Assembly (NCBI GenBank): GCA_043808325.1
Contig: JAZDEY010000028.1
Coordinates: forward strand, 32,847 to 96,846
Reading direction: 5' to 3'
Source: JAZDEY01 sp043808325 [NCBI: Candidatus Eiseniibacteriota bacterium]
GTDB lineage: Bacteria > Arandabacterota > Arandabacteria > Arandabacterales
DNA: 64,000 nucleotides
The position numbers and the translations under genes were made by a program. The notes under the pieces were generated by a model, which saw only the letters and a program-made list of their open reading frames with translations, ran no database searches and had not been told where the DNA came from. This document shows, piece by piece, positions 34,340 to 43,712 of the stretch; positions within the stretch are counted from its first letter, which is position 1; each line of letters starts with the position of its first letter.

Positions 34340-35725
34340 ATGAACGCCAAAGAAGGTATCTCCATCTTTTCCCCAGGTTTGCGTCTCGGGAAGCTCGACA
34401 TTCTCAGCTTTGTCGGCGTTCTACTTGCTTCGACCGCTCTTGGAACCGCCTTCGGACTTGGGCTGAAGACCTTCCTCGCTGCGCTGGCGTGTGGCTCCTT
34501 ATTTGTGGCCTTGGTGTGGGACATCAGGATCGTTGTGCCCGCGCTGATTTTCCTCTGTCCGCTGGGGCCGCGGTTTGCCATGGGCTTTGGTAACCTCTAC
34601 CTGTCTACTGCCGTTCTGATGGTCACCTACGCGGCGTGGGCATGGAGGAACTCACTTCTTGCCCAGCCGTATACCCTGTATCTCAACCGGGTGGTGATTG
34701 CGATTGCGGTGTTCCTGGGAGTCCTGGTGGTCTCCGCAATGCAGAATTTCGGGGTTCTGCTTGCTAACAAACCTAACCTTCTCAGGTTCGTCCAGCTCTT
34801 CCTCTATGCCGGTTTCTTCGCCTTGATTCTTCCGATGTCTTTCTCGCGGCGTGAGATCAAGATCATGCTCTTGCTGTTTCTGATGGTGGGGCTCGTGGAG
34901 TGCATCTTGGGGCTGGCCCGGTGGCGCATGAGTTTCGCGTTCTATGTCAACGGTACCTTTGAGGGCGGGCACAGCGATTTCGCCATCTATGCGATCATGG
35001 TCGCGATGCTGACTCTGGGGGTGCTGCTCGAGTCGAGTAGCACCGCGGTCGCCGCCGCCGGCATCGTGGCCTTCGGTATAATGCTCTGTGCCATAGTCTT
35101 CACTTTTAGCCGGGGAGGTTACCTTGCGCTTACGATGGGCTTCCTTTGCCTGCTCGCGATGCCATTCAGAAAACGCAGGAAGTTCGGGGTAGCGGCCGTG
35201 TTTGTGACGGTGATGACGCTTTTCCTAGTTCTGGGCCCGTCGCACATTTTTTATAGCCTCAAGGTTCTTGTGTCGGCCCTTGCCCTAAAGAGTTTTCCAA
35301 TTTCATTTGTGTCCAGGCTCGGGATGTGGAAGGGAGTATTGATAGATTTCGCAGAGAACCCCATTCTGGGAAAGGGCACATGGAGCTATAGCCTGAGAGA
35401 CAATTTCTACATGAAGGTTCTTGGTGAGGCGGGCATCGCGGGGCTGGCGGCGTTTGTTTGGCTGCTCGCCACAATCCTCAGGGAGGAATGGCGAGCGATT
35501 CGCGCCCGGGCCGACGATGACTTCGTGAGGGGTATCGCTATGGGGCTCTTGCCCGCCACGGTCGGCTGCCTGGTGGTATTCGAGCTCTCGGGAGACTTCT
35601 TCCTGCTGCACCGCTTCATGGGAAGTTTCTGGATCGTGCTTGCGCTCACGCTCAAATACTGTCTGGGCATTGGAGTCAGGGGAGGCAAATTCGACAATGG
35701 CGCCGCTAAGAATTCTATACATTGA
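34340..35725 (+). CDS. O-antigen polymerase/ligase-like membrane protein (Wzy/WaaL type)
   Basis: This 461-aa protein has about ten to twelve hydrophobic helices with a long polar loop. Features: FGLGLKTFLAALACG, ILPMSFSRREIKIM, FTFSRGGYLALTMGF, and the loop SFVSRLGMWKGVLIDFAENP with GKGTWSYSLRDNFYMKVLGEAGI, the Wzy/WaaL (O-antigen_lig) signature. It probably polymerises repeat units of an exopolysaccharide. It overlaps the next glycosyltransferase gene by 29 bp and stands 31 bp after the chain-length gene. Confidence 0.85.
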   Translation: MNAKEGISIFSPGLRLGKLDILSFVGVLLASTALGTAFGLGLKTFLAALACGSLFVALVWDIRIVVPALIFLCPLGPRFAMGFGNLYLSTAVLMVTYAAWAWRNSLLAQPYTLYLNRVVIAIAVFLGVLVVSAMQNFGVLLANKPNLLRFVQLFLYAGFFALILPMSFSRREIKIMLLLFLMVGLVECILGLARWRMSFAFYVNGTFEGGHSDFAIYAIMVAMLTLGVLLESSSTAVAAAGIVAFGIMLCAIVFTFSRGGYLALTMGFLCLLAMPFRKRRKFGVAAVFVTVMTLFLVLGPSHIFYSLKVLVSALALKSFPISFVSRLGMWKGVLIDFAENPILGKGTWSYSLRDNFYMKVLGEAGIAGLAAFVWLLATILREEWRAIRARADDDFVRGIAMGLLPATVGCLVVFELSGDFFLLHRFMGSFWIVLALTLKYCLGIGVRGGKFDNGAAKNSIH

Positions 35726-36833
35726 TACCGGCCTGGGGCTCGCAGGAGGTCAGGTAAGTCTGGTCGAGTTGCTTAAGCACCTCGCGGGCCACCGCTTCCA
35801 GCCGTTCGTGTGCTCGCCCGAGGATAGCGCGCTCGAAAAGAAATGCAGCGAGCTGGGGGTAGTGTGGCTGCCGCTTCCGACCAAGTCCGTTCACCTGTCG
35901 ACCAGACAGGGCGGTGCGGTAGCCGGCGTGGTCAGGGATCTTTTCGATTCGCTATATGGGGTCGGCCTTCTTGCGGCGAGAATTCGCGCAAACCGAATAG
36001 ACATAGTCCACGCGAATACCTTTAAGGGTGCTTTGGTCGGGGGCCTCGCGTGTCTCTTCGTGCGGCGGCCGATGATCTTCCACGATCGCACCCATATTGA
36101 TCACGGCGTTCTGGGGCGGCTGGTCGCCTCCATGGCCTCCCGCATCATCGTCGTGTCTCACGCGGTAGGCGCCAAACACAAGGGCCGTGCGGGCCGAAAA
36201 GCACGCCTGGTCTATAATGGAATTGACACCGACCGTTTTGCGCCCACGGGGGCAGAGCCTTTGCAGAAGGCGGTCTGCTTTCTGGGACGAATAAGCGAGG
36301 AAAAAGATGTGCTGAGTCTGGTCGAGTGTGCGAGCCTTGTCCTGGCAAGCGTACCGGCAGCACGCTTCCTGGTTGCGGGTGAACCGTTTACGCCCAATGA
36401 TGCCAAGTATCTTGAGAGCGTGAGAGCACGCATCCGTGACCTACGCCTGGATCACGCCTTTGAGTTCCTCGGCCACGTCGATGACGTAAGGCCGGTCCTC
36501 AATAGATCCACCGTACTGGCTCTGCCCTCTAAGAATGAGCCGCTCGGGCGGGTGGTGCTCGAGGCCATGGCCCTCAGGCGGCCGGTGATCGCCTTCGACA
36601 TTGGGGGACCGCGCGAGATAATAACGAGCGAAGTTGACGGTATTCTGGTCCCGCCCGGCGATCTGGCAGGGTTTGCGCGGGCCATTGTAAGGATGTTGAC
36701 TGACAGGGAGCTGGCACATCGCTTCGGTGAGATGGGAAGGCAGACCGTGACCTCAAGATTCTCAAGCACGCTGACGGCCGGGCACATCGAAGAGGTCTAT
36801 CGTGAGATCTGTCCCGGGGCCGGGGAGGGCTGA
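35697..36833 (+). CDS. Glycosyltransferase family 4/1
   Basis: ATG 35697 gives 378 aa (MAPLRILYIDTGLGLAGGQ), with GGGGAGG about 12 bp upstream. GT-B fold: the N-terminal donor-binding loop LGLAGGQVSLVELLKH and C-terminal nucleotide-sugar site (FLGRISEEKDVLSLVE; LPSKNEPLGRVVLEAMALRRPVIA, with the EPLGRVVLEA E-x7-E motif). It adds a sugar to the growing chain on the cytoplasmic side. The gene overlaps the polymerase gene and the next begins 4 bp after it. Confidence 0.9.
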   Translation: MAPLRILYIDTGLGLAGGQVSLVELLKHLAGHRFQPFVCSPEDSALEKKCSELGVVWLPLPTKSVHLSTRQGGAVAGVVRDLFDSLYGVGLLAARIRANRIDIVHANTFKGALVGGLACLFVRRPMIFHDRTHIDHGVLGRLVASMASRIIVVSHAVGAKHKGRAGRKARLVYNGIDTDRFAPTGAEPLQKAVCFLGRISEEKDVLSLVECASLVLASVPAARFLVAGEPFTPNDAKYLESVRARIRDLRLDHAFEFLGHVDDVRPVLNRSTVLALPSKNEPLGRVVLEAMALRRPVIAFDIGGPREIITSEVDGILVPPGDLAGFARAIVRMLTDRELAHRFGEMGRQTVTSRFSSTLTAGHIEEVYREICPGAGEG

Positions 36834-36837
36834 GCGT

Positions 36838-39042
36838 GTGGCCTCTCCTCAGGTGGTGATATGTGTTCTCAACAGGAATAACCGCGCCAGCGTGATCGCC
36901 TGCCTCGAGAGCGTCTTCGCCGACTCCTATCCGGATTTCCGGGTGATCCTGGTGGACAACGCCTCCACCGATGGCTCCATAGAAGCGGTCAAGAGGTGGG
37001 CTTGCGACGGGGCGGATGACCGCTCGGCCGGATGGGGCGAGCACTCGGGGCATAGGCCTCTCGGCTGGCAGGAGTTCAGGGCTGACTCGCGGGGCACGTT
37101 CACTGCGGTCGGCTCATCCGCGCCCGGCAATCAGCGGGGCGAAGCTTCCCTGGTGATCGTCTCGGCCGGTGAGAACCTCGGTTTTGCCGGCGGCCACAAC
37201 CTCGGCATCAAGATGGCGCTCCAGGGCAGCGCTCCTTACCTCATGTTGCTCAATTCGGATATTGTGGTGAGTTCGGATTTCTTGGCGCCCCTGGTCGAGG
37301 CGATCGAGCCACAAGGCATAGGTGCGGCAGGACCCTTGGTGCTATGTTACGACCGCAAGACCATAATCTGGCAGGCGGGCGGATCAGTTGATTCCGTGAC
37401 CGGTGGTGCGTGGAGGGATCGGGCCGGTGAGAGCCTCAGCGACCTTGGCAGTGCCGTCCGCCCGACCTTCTATCTCTCTGGGTGCGCGATGCTCCTCAAG
37501 GCTCAGGCGCTCAGGGAGGTGGGGAATCTCGACAGCGGCTACTTCCTCTATTATGAAGATACCGATTGGTTCGCGCGGGCTCGAAAACGCGGCTGGAAGA
37601 CGGTGCTGGTGCCGGGCTCACGAGTGTGGCACCGGGAGACACTGCTGGGCGTCGAGGCCAAGTCGGTCTACTCGTCCTACTATTTCGCGAGGAATCGTCT
37701 GGAGTTCGTGAAGAGGAATTTCCCCCGCTCCCTGCCGGTTGCGCTTGGCTGGTCCTTGAGGTACGGCATACTCAACAACCTGGCCAGAAGGCGGTGGCTC
37801 GAGCTTGGCATGTCGCTCCTGGGGATTTGGGACTTCTGCCGCCGTAAGCGCGGCAGATCGGACCGGGCTACGCCTCCTGACGGGCCACTGCCCAACTTCC
37901 TTGTGTTTAGCGCCGACTATAAGCCGCAACCCGGGGGAATCGCCGAACACTCGCATAGGGTCGCCCTGGGACTACGGCAAGCCGGTGCCGAGGTCACGGT
38001 GCTCGCCCCGCGCTTCAAAGGCTGGAGGGATTTTGACCGGGGCCAGCAATTGCCGACCTACAGAGTTCCCGGCATCAGGCATCTTGACCTGGTATTCTAT
38101 TTCTTCGTAGGCCTCTATGTGATCTTCAAACGCCGGATCGGCGTGGTATACGTTGCGACCTCCAATCCCGGTGCTCCGCTCTTCTTCCTTTTGCGGCAGC
38201 TTGTCTCATTCAGATACGCGGTCACGATTCATGCCCACGAGGTCCTCTATGGGCAACGGACACTCAGACAGAAGCTCAAGTCCGCGGTCAAGACTCTGCA
38301 GATAGCGATGATCGGCCGTGCCGACAGGATCTTTGCCGTAAGCGAGTTCACCAAGCAGCTCGTGGTAGCCGCCGGCATCCGAAGCAGCAAGATCTTCAAG
38401 GTCTTCAACGGCGTCGATTTTGAGGAACTTGAAGCCGCGGTCGACACCAAGCCTCTTCTCGACAGGCTGGGCCTTACCGGCAAGCGAGTGATCCTCACGG
38501 TTGCGCGGCTGGATATTCATAAGGGCCAGGACACGGTGTTACAAGCTCTTCCCTCGATCCTCGCCAAAGCGCCGGACGCGGTCTACGTGATAGCTGGAGA
38601 GGGGAAGATGCGTCCCCGTCTTGTCGCGTTGAGTGAGACTCTGGGAGTCCACGGTCATGTGGTCCTGACCGGGGGACTGGCGAGGCATGATGTGATCGCG
38701 CTTTTCAAGGCGTGCGACGTGTTTGCCATGATAAGCCGGATTGAAGCCGGAAGCGTGGAAGGCTTCGGGATAGCTTTCCTGGAGGCCGGCGCGCTCGGCA
38801 AACCGGTGGTCGGTGGCCGATCGGGTGGTATCCCCGATGCCGTGGAAGATGGAGTGACCGGTCTCTTGGTCGATCCTTATCGTCCGGAGGAAGTTGCGGA
38901 GGCGATAACGCGCATTCTACTCGATCACCAGCTTGCCGCGAGCCTGGGCGCTGAGGGCCTGAGGCGGGCAAGATCGGTTTTTACGTGGCAGAAGACAACC
39001 GAAAGGATCATCGGAGGTCTTAACGAACCCCTTTCCCCTTGA
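36838..39042 (+). CDS. Fused two-domain glycosyltransferase (GT2 plus GT4)
   Basis: GTG 36838 follows GGGGAGGG by 8 bp and gives 734 aa; an earlier GTG 36802 would overlap the preceding gene. Residues about 4-330 form a GT-A (GT2) domain: QVVICVLNRNNRASVIACLE, VDNASTDGS, LLNSDIVVSSDF and YYEDTDWFARARKRGW. Residues about 358-730 form a GT-B (GT4) domain: SADYKPQPGGIAEHSHRVAL, TVARLDIHKGQDTVLQAL, EGFGIAFLEAGALGKPVV and GGRSGGIPDAVEDG. A 45-residue polar insertion interrupts the GT2 domain at about 57-104. One polypeptide may add two sugars in sequence. Usually these are separate proteins. Confidence 0.9.
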   Translation: MASPQVVICVLNRNNRASVIACLESVFADSYPDFRVILVDNASTDGSIEAVKRWACDGADDRSAGWGEHSGHRPLGWQEFRADSRGTFTAVGSSAPGNQRGEASLVIVSAGENLGFAGGHNLGIKMALQGSAPYLMLLNSDIVVSSDFLAPLVEAIEPQGIGAAGPLVLCYDRKTIIWQAGGSVDSVTGGAWRDRAGESLSDLGSAVRPTFYLSGCAMLLKAQALREVGNLDSGYFLYYEDTDWFARARKRGWKTVLVPGSRVWHRETLLGVEAKSVYSSYYFARNRLEFVKRNFPRSLPVALGWSLRYGILNNLARRRWLELGMSLLGIWDFCRRKRGRSDRATPPDGPLPNFLVFSADYKPQPGGIAEHSHRVALGLRQAGAEVTVLAPRFKGWRDFDRGQQLPTYRVPGIRHLDLVFYFFVGLYVIFKRRIGVVYVATSNPGAPLFFLLRQLVSFRYAVTIHAHEVLYGQRTLRQKLKSAVKTLQIAMIGRADRIFAVSEFTKQLVVAAGIRSSKIFKVFNGVDFEELEAAVDTKPLLDRLGLTGKRVILTVARLDIHKGQDTVLQALPSILAKAPDAVYVIAGEGKMRPRLVALSETLGVHGHVVLTGGLARHDVIALFKACDVFAMISRIEAGSVEGFGIAFLEAGALGKPVVGGRSGGIPDAVEDGVTGLLVDPYRPEEVAEAITRILLDHQLAASLGAEGLRRARSVFTWQKTTERIIGGLNEPLSP

Positions 39043-39067
39043 CCCCTTGGGGCGAGCCCGCTAATAT
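39039..39067 (+). promoter_or_regulatory. Promoter for tRNA-Leu (UAG)
   Basis: TTGACC (39039-39044), 17 bp, then TAATAT (39062-39067). It overlaps the stop codon of the glycosyltransferase gene and lies about 23 bp upstream of the expected start of tRNA processing. Trigger factor, ClpP and ClpX may be read from it too. Confidence 0.6.
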
Positions 39068-39095
39068 TCAGATAAACGCAGTCCCAATAGAGCCG

Positions 39096-39181
<86 letters not shown>

Positions 39182-39201
39182 AGTAAGGAGTCGGATATTT
39201 C

Positions 39202-40491
39202 ATGGCTGGTGAAACCGGACAGTATCTCAAAGGGATCCAGAGTCCTACTGAGCTGAAACGCATTCTGGAATTCGAAGTGCCGCGCGAGCGCGTGGAAACG
39301 GCAATCGAGGAGATCATTCAGGGCATCAGAAAGGAAATCGCCCTTCCTGGGTTCAGGAAAGGCAAGGCTCCGGCCGATGTGCTCAGAGCCAGATTCGGCG
39401 AGACCGCCCGCAAGGAAGCGATCGAGAGGCTTATTCCCGAAGCCTACCAGGATACGCTCAGCAAGGAATCCCTGAGACCGGTCCTGCCGGCTGAGATAAG
39501 TAATCTCACTTACGAGGATACGGGTCCGCTCTCGTTCCATATCGCCATCGAGCTCCGCCCAACGGTAGAGCTCAAGCCCTACAGGGCGATCAAGGTCAAG
39601 AAGGAAACCAAACCGGTCGAAGACGGCGACGTTGAACGGGAAATCCAAGGGCTGCGGGAGCGCTTCGCCCGCTTCGACAAGGTCGAAGGCGAGGCCCAGC
39701 CCGGGCACTTCGTCATAATCGACTACTGGCGGATCGGCGCCGACGACAAACCCGTCAAGGGGAGCCGGATCTCCGGCTATCCGGTGGAGCTGGGCTCCGG
39801 AAAACTGGTGGGAGAGTTTGATCAGGGGCTCCGCGGAACCAGGATCGGAGACATCAAGACCATCGATGTCACGTACCCCGCCGATTCTTCGGATGCCGGA
39901 CTGAGGGGCAAGCAAGTCAAATTCGGAGTTGAGGTCAAGGAGATCACCCGTAAAGTATCTCCCGAGGTCGATGATGCGTTCGCTAAGACATTCAAAGTCG
40001 ATTCGGTGGAGGCGCTGAAGGCCAGGGTGCGGGAGGGCCTTGGGCGAGCCTATGAAGAGGACGCCACGTCGAAGGTCAGGCAGGAGCTCTTGAAGACGAT
40101 TGTTGGGGACAACACCTTTGAGGTCCCCGGAGGCCTGGTCACGATGGCGCTGGACTCCTTGCTCAAGTCCTATCGTGAAGAGTTCGAAGCCGGGGCGGAG
40201 GCCGGATGGGAAGAGAAGCTGAAGGAAATAGGCGAGAAGCTTAAGCCCCTGGCCGTCAATCTTGTCAAGGAGCAGTTCATTGTTGACGAAATAGCAAAGA
40301 GAGAAGGCATTGTGGCTAAGGATGAGGAGATTGAGGAAATCCTTGGATCGATCGCAGCGCGCTCAGGAATCTCGATTGAGGAGGCCCGCACGCGGGCTGA
40401 GAAATCCGATGAGACCATCCGCTGGCGCAGGGACATCATCCGAAACAAGGTACTTGATTTTGTCTATCAAAATGCTGATGTTGAAACGTAA
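39202..40491 (+). CDS. tig: Trigger factor
   Basis: The 429-aa product has the ribosome-binding signature [13 protein letters not shown] in the N-domain, a central FKBP-like domain ([38 protein letters not shown]) and a helical C-terminal chaperone domain. The catalytic residues of the FKBP-like domain are less obvious than in E. coli. It holds nascent chains at the exit tunnel. ATG 39202 follows AAGTAAGGAGT. It precedes clpP and clpX, a common bacterial order, and 23 bp separate it from clpP. Confidence 0.97.
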   Translation: MAGETGQYLKGIQSPTELKRILEFEVPRERVETAIEEIIQGIRKEIALPGFRKGKAPADVLRARFGETARKEAIERLIPEAYQDTLSKESLRPVLPAEISNLTYEDTGPLSFHIAIELRPTVELKPYRAIKVKKETKPVEDGDVEREIQGLRERFARFDKVEGEAQPGHFVIIDYWRIGADDKPVKGSRISGYPVELGSGKLVGEFDQGLRGTRIGDIKTIDVTYPADSSDAGLRGKQVKFGVEVKEITRKVSPEVDDAFAKTFKVDSVEALKARVREGLGRAYEEDATSKVRQELLKTIVGDNTFEVPGGLVTMALDSLLKSYREEFEAGAEAGWEEKLKEIGEKLKPLAVNLVKEQFIVDEIAKREGIVAKDEEIEEILGSIAARSGISIEEARTRAEKSDETIRWRRDIIRNKVLDFVYQNADVET

Positions 40492-40514
40492 CCCCGGTTG
40501 TTAGGAGGAGACTC

Positions 40515-41099
40515 ATGGGACTTGTTCCTATCGTAGTTGAACAGACGGGACGAGGCGAGCGAGCCTACGACATATTCTCACGGCTCCTGAAGGACAGGAT
40601 CGTCTTCATTGGGAATCCGATAGATGAGAACGTAGTGAACCTGACGATTGCTCAGCTGCTTTTCCTAGAGGCCGAGGATCCGGACAAGGACATCTTTCTT
40701 TACATAAACTCCCCGGGCGGCGTGCTGCCGGCGGGCCTGGCAATCTACGATACCATGCAGTACATAAAGCCTGATGTTGCCACGATTTGCATGGGGCAGG
40801 CAGCAAGTCTTGCCGCACTTCTTCTGTCGGCAGGCACAAAGGGCAAGCGTTCGGCGCTTCCCCACGCGCGGGTGATGATTCACCAACCGTTGGGCGGAAG
40901 CCAGGGGCAGGCGACCGACATCGAAATCTACACCAAGGAGATCGTTACTCTGCGGGACAGGCTTAATGAGATCCTCGCAAACCATACCGGCCAACCCATT
41001 GAGAGGATAATCAGAGATACAGATAGGAATTTCTTCATGTCGGCCGAAGAGGCCAAGGAATACGGCATAATCGACGAAGTGATCTACAAGAAACAGTAG
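40515..41099 (+). CDS. clpP: ClpP protease subunit with Asn at the catalytic Asp position
   Basis: The 194-aa product starts after TTAGGAGGAG and reads as a full Clp[20 protein letters not shown], catalytic Ser in [14 protein letters not shown], catalytic His in [18 protein letters not shown]. The third catalytic residue is normally Asp, in the motif DTDRD; here the same position reads DTDRNFFM, i.e. Asn. The oligomerisation Arg just before it is present. Listeria ClpP1 also has Asn there and is a poor peptidase alone. No second clpP is seen in this window. ClpX follows after 14 bp. Confidence 0.95.
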   Translation: MGLVPIVVEQTGRGERAYDIFSRLLKDRIVFIGNPIDENVVNLTIAQLLFLEAEDPDKDIFLYINSPGGVLPAGLAIYDTMQYIKPDVATICMGQAASLAALLLSAGTKGKRSALPHARVMIHQPLGGSQGQATDIEIYTKEIVTLRDRLNEILANHTGQPIERIIRDTDRNFFMSAEEAKEYGIIDEVIYKKQ

Positions 41100-41113
41100 C
41101 AAGGACGGAGATC

Positions 41114-42364
41114 GTGAAACGGAAAGTCGGCGTACGTGGGGAGATAGCCTGTTCGTTCTGCGGCAGAGGCAAGGAAGAAGTCTCAAGGCTGGTCTCGGGC
41201 CAGAACGTCTATATTTGTGGCGACTGCATCAAACTCTGCGGCACCATCATAGAGGACGATGTCAAAACTCAGGAACTTGCTCCCCCACGTAATCTCCCGA
41301 GGCCCGCCGATATCAAAGGGTTTCTGGATGAATACGTAATAGGGCAGGACCGAGCCAAGAAGATCCTCTCGGTCGCCGTCTATAATCACTACAAGCGTGT
41401 GATGTCTCCCCCGGTGAAGGACGGAGTCGAGATCCAGAAGAGCAACATCCTGCTGGTGGGGCCGACTGGCACTGGTAAGACGCTGCTTGCAGAGACCCTC
41501 GCCAGATTCTTGAAGGTGCCTTTTGCGATCGTCGACGCCACGGCTTTTACCGAGGCGGGTTACGTCGGTGAGGACGTAGAGAATATCCTCACGCGGCTTC
41601 TCCAGAACGCCGACTACAATCTTCCTGCGGCAGAGAAGGGCATCGTCTATATCGACGAGCTGGATAAGACATCTCGGAAGCAGGACAGTCCGTCGATAAC
41701 CCGGGATGTCTCCGGCGAAGGCGTGCAGCAGGCACTCCTGAAGATCCTCGAAGGCACACTTGCGAATGTGCCGCCGCAGGGTGGTCGAAAGCACCCCCAG
41801 CAGAGATTCATCGAGGTCAACACCAAGGATATTCTTTTTATTTGCGGCGGGTCCTTCGATGGCATTGATAAGGTGATCGAGCGGCGGATTAGATCGAGCT
41901 CGATTGGTTTCGGCGCCGAAGTGAAGCGAAGGAAGGACAGGAAGTTGGGCGAGATACTTCGCTTGATCGAACCCGACGACCTTCTCAAATACGGCCTGAT
42001 CCCCGAGCTTGTGGGAAGACTCCCCGTGGTCTGCAGCCTGGAGGAGCTGGATGAGGCAGCCCTGGTCTCAATCCTCACCAGGCCCAAGAACGCCTTGAGC
42101 AAACAGTATCAGAGGATGTTCGAGCTCGAGGGCATAACCCTGAATTTCGACGGGGAGGCCTTGGAGGCCATCGCCTCCCGGGCGTTCAAGCTCAATACGG
42201 GCGCTCGAGGATTGAGGTCGGTGATCGAGGAGAAGATGCTCGATCTGATGTTTGACCTGCCGTCCAGCAAAGATGTCAAGGAATGCGTCATAACCAGGGA
42301 CTTTGTGGTTGCCGCCGGCGCCCAGCCGGTCCTCAGCCGCGTGGTGGGGAAGAAGAAGCGCTAA
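41114..42364 (+). CDS. clpX: ATP-dependent Clp protease ATP-binding subunit ClpX
   Basis: The start is GTG 41114. The N-terminal zinc domain has [11 protein letters not shown] and CGDCIKLC. The AAA+ core has [16 protein letters not shown], the Walker [16 protein letters not shown], and sensor-2 region [18 protein letters not shown]. The ClpP-binding loop is seen as IGFGAEVKR, the LGF-like tripeptide being IGF. It unfolds substrates and feeds ClpP. The 416-aa length is normal. Substrate pore loop GYVGEDVEN is intact. Confidence 0.97.
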   Translation: MKRKVGVRGEIACSFCGRGKEEVSRLVSGQNVYICGDCIKLCGTIIEDDVKTQELAPPRNLPRPADIKGFLDEYVIGQDRAKKILSVAVYNHYKRVMSPPVKDGVEIQKSNILLVGPTGTGKTLLAETLARFLKVPFAIVDATAFTEAGYVGEDVENILTRLLQNADYNLPAAEKGIVYIDELDKTSRKQDSPSITRDVSGEGVQQALLKILEGTLANVPPQGGRKHPQQRFIEVNTKDILFICGGSFDGIDKVIERRIRSSSIGFGAEVKRRKDRKLGEILRLIEPDDLLKYGLIPELVGRLPVVCSLEELDEAALVSILTRPKNALSKQYQRMFELEGITLNFDGEALEAIASRAFKLNTGARGLRSVIEEKMLDLMFDLPSSKDVKECVITRDFVVAAGAQPVLSRVVGKKKR

Positions 42365-42557
42365 GATTTCGGCGCCGCGATCACTGCCCCGTTCCCCTCG
42401 GTAGGCCGGCCGCGAGTCGAAGTCACTCGAAGTTGATTCCCGCCGCAATCCTTTTGGCTTAAACCAAAGATTCATATCGTGTATAATGCCCCGTGGAAGC
42501 TAGGCGGTCGCGCCGCATCTAAGTGGTTTGAGACAGCAGGGGGCAGGTGAGAAGGCC

Positions 42558-43712
42558 GTGGCAAAATCCTTCGACTTGTTTACACCCGGGCCTGTGAACC
42601 TCTCCCGTGAGGCCCGGGAGGGGCTGGGAGAGCCGGTCCTCTACCACAGGTCCGAGGCTTTCCAACGGATATGGGCCGACCTTGCCTCGGATCTCAAGAC
42701 CGCCTTTGCCACCCAGGACCAAGTTATGGTTCTGACCGCCTCGGGGACAGGCGCCATGGAAGCAGTGGTGGCCAACCTTTTCTCTCCCGGGGATCAGGTG
42801 CTGGTTCCCACCAACGGGAAGTTCAGCATGAGATGGGCCGAGATCTGCGAGGCTTACGGCGTCCGGGCAGTTCGTATGGATCTTCGGCCGGGTGAGTCTC
42901 CGGCGCCTGATTGTGTTGGCGATGCCCTGGCGCGGGTCGGGCCCACCAAGGGGGTGTTCCTGACCCAGTGCGAGACCTCCACGGGGAGCCTTACCGACCT
43001 GCGGTCTGTTAGCCGCGCCATCCACGATTTCGAATCTCGCCGAGGGCATTCCATCATAGTGTGCAGTGACTCGACCACGAGCTTCTGCGTAGACGAGTTG
43101 AGAAAGGATGCCTGGGGAGTCGACGTTGTGGTCGCGGCATCCCAGAAGGGGATGCTCTGTCCGCCGGGCCTCTCCTTTGTCTCACTGAGCGACAGGGCCC
43201 GCAAGCTTGCCGAGGAAGCGAAGGCGTCACGATACTATTTCGATTTCAGAAAGTATCTCGATTCGGGGCGCCCTCCGTTTACACCCGCGGTGTCGCTGGT
43301 CTCGGCAGCCGGCAAGTCGCTCAAGAGAATCCTCACCCTGGGCCTCGAGGATGTCTGGAAAGCCAACAGGGCTGCTTCGCGGGCGCTTCGGTTGATCGTT
43401 GAGACCGCGGGCCTCCGTCCGGTCGCTCAGAACCAGTCTGCCGCCGTCGTGGCCTTCTGGGTCGGCGACCTATCGGCAGAGGAGATCGTCCGCATCCTCA
43501 GGGAAGATCACGGGATCGTGATAGCGCACGGTCAGGGCGAGCTCAGGGGCAAGATCCTCAGGGTCTCGGGGATCGGGAAGCCGCCGAGTGAGATTCGGCT
43601 TTTCGCCGGGGCGTTTGAGACGACTCTGGCCGGACTCGGGCGCAGATGTGATATCAAGGGTATAGCGGATCCACTCAAGATGATCATGGAGGATGCACGC
43701 CTATGGGAGTGA
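42558..43712 (+). CDS. Class V PLP-dependent aminotransferase
   Basis: I take GTG 42558 (MAKSFDLFTPGPVNLSREA), 384 aa; a TTG at 42528 gives an extra ten residues. Family motifs: FTPGPVNLSREAREGL, LTASGTGAMEAVVANLF, VVVAASQKGMLCPPGLS with the PLP Lys in SQKG, and a C-terminal LRVSGIGKPP. Such enzymes act as serine-glyoxylate or alanine-glyoxylate aminotransferases, or supply serine from hydroxypyruvate; the substrate is unclear. It overlaps purA by 10 bp. A 160-bp gap separates it from clpX. Confidence 0.88.
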   Translation: MAKSFDLFTPGPVNLSREAREGLGEPVLYHRSEAFQRIWADLASDLKTAFATQDQVMVLTASGTGAMEAVVANLFSPGDQVLVPTNGKFSMRWAEICEAYGVRAVRMDLRPGESPAPDCVGDALARVGPTKGVFLTQCETSTGSLTDLRSVSRAIHDFESRRGHSIIVCSDSTTSFCVDELRKDAWGVDVVVAASQKGMLCPPGLSFVSLSDRARKLAEEAKASRYYFDFRKYLDSGRPPFTPAVSLVSAAGKSLKRILTLGLEDVWKANRAASRALRLIVETAGLRPVAQNQSAAVVAFWVGDLSAEEIVRILREDHGIVIAHGQGELRGKILRVSGIGKPPSEIRLFAGAFETTLAGLGRRCDIKGIADPLKMIMEDARLWE

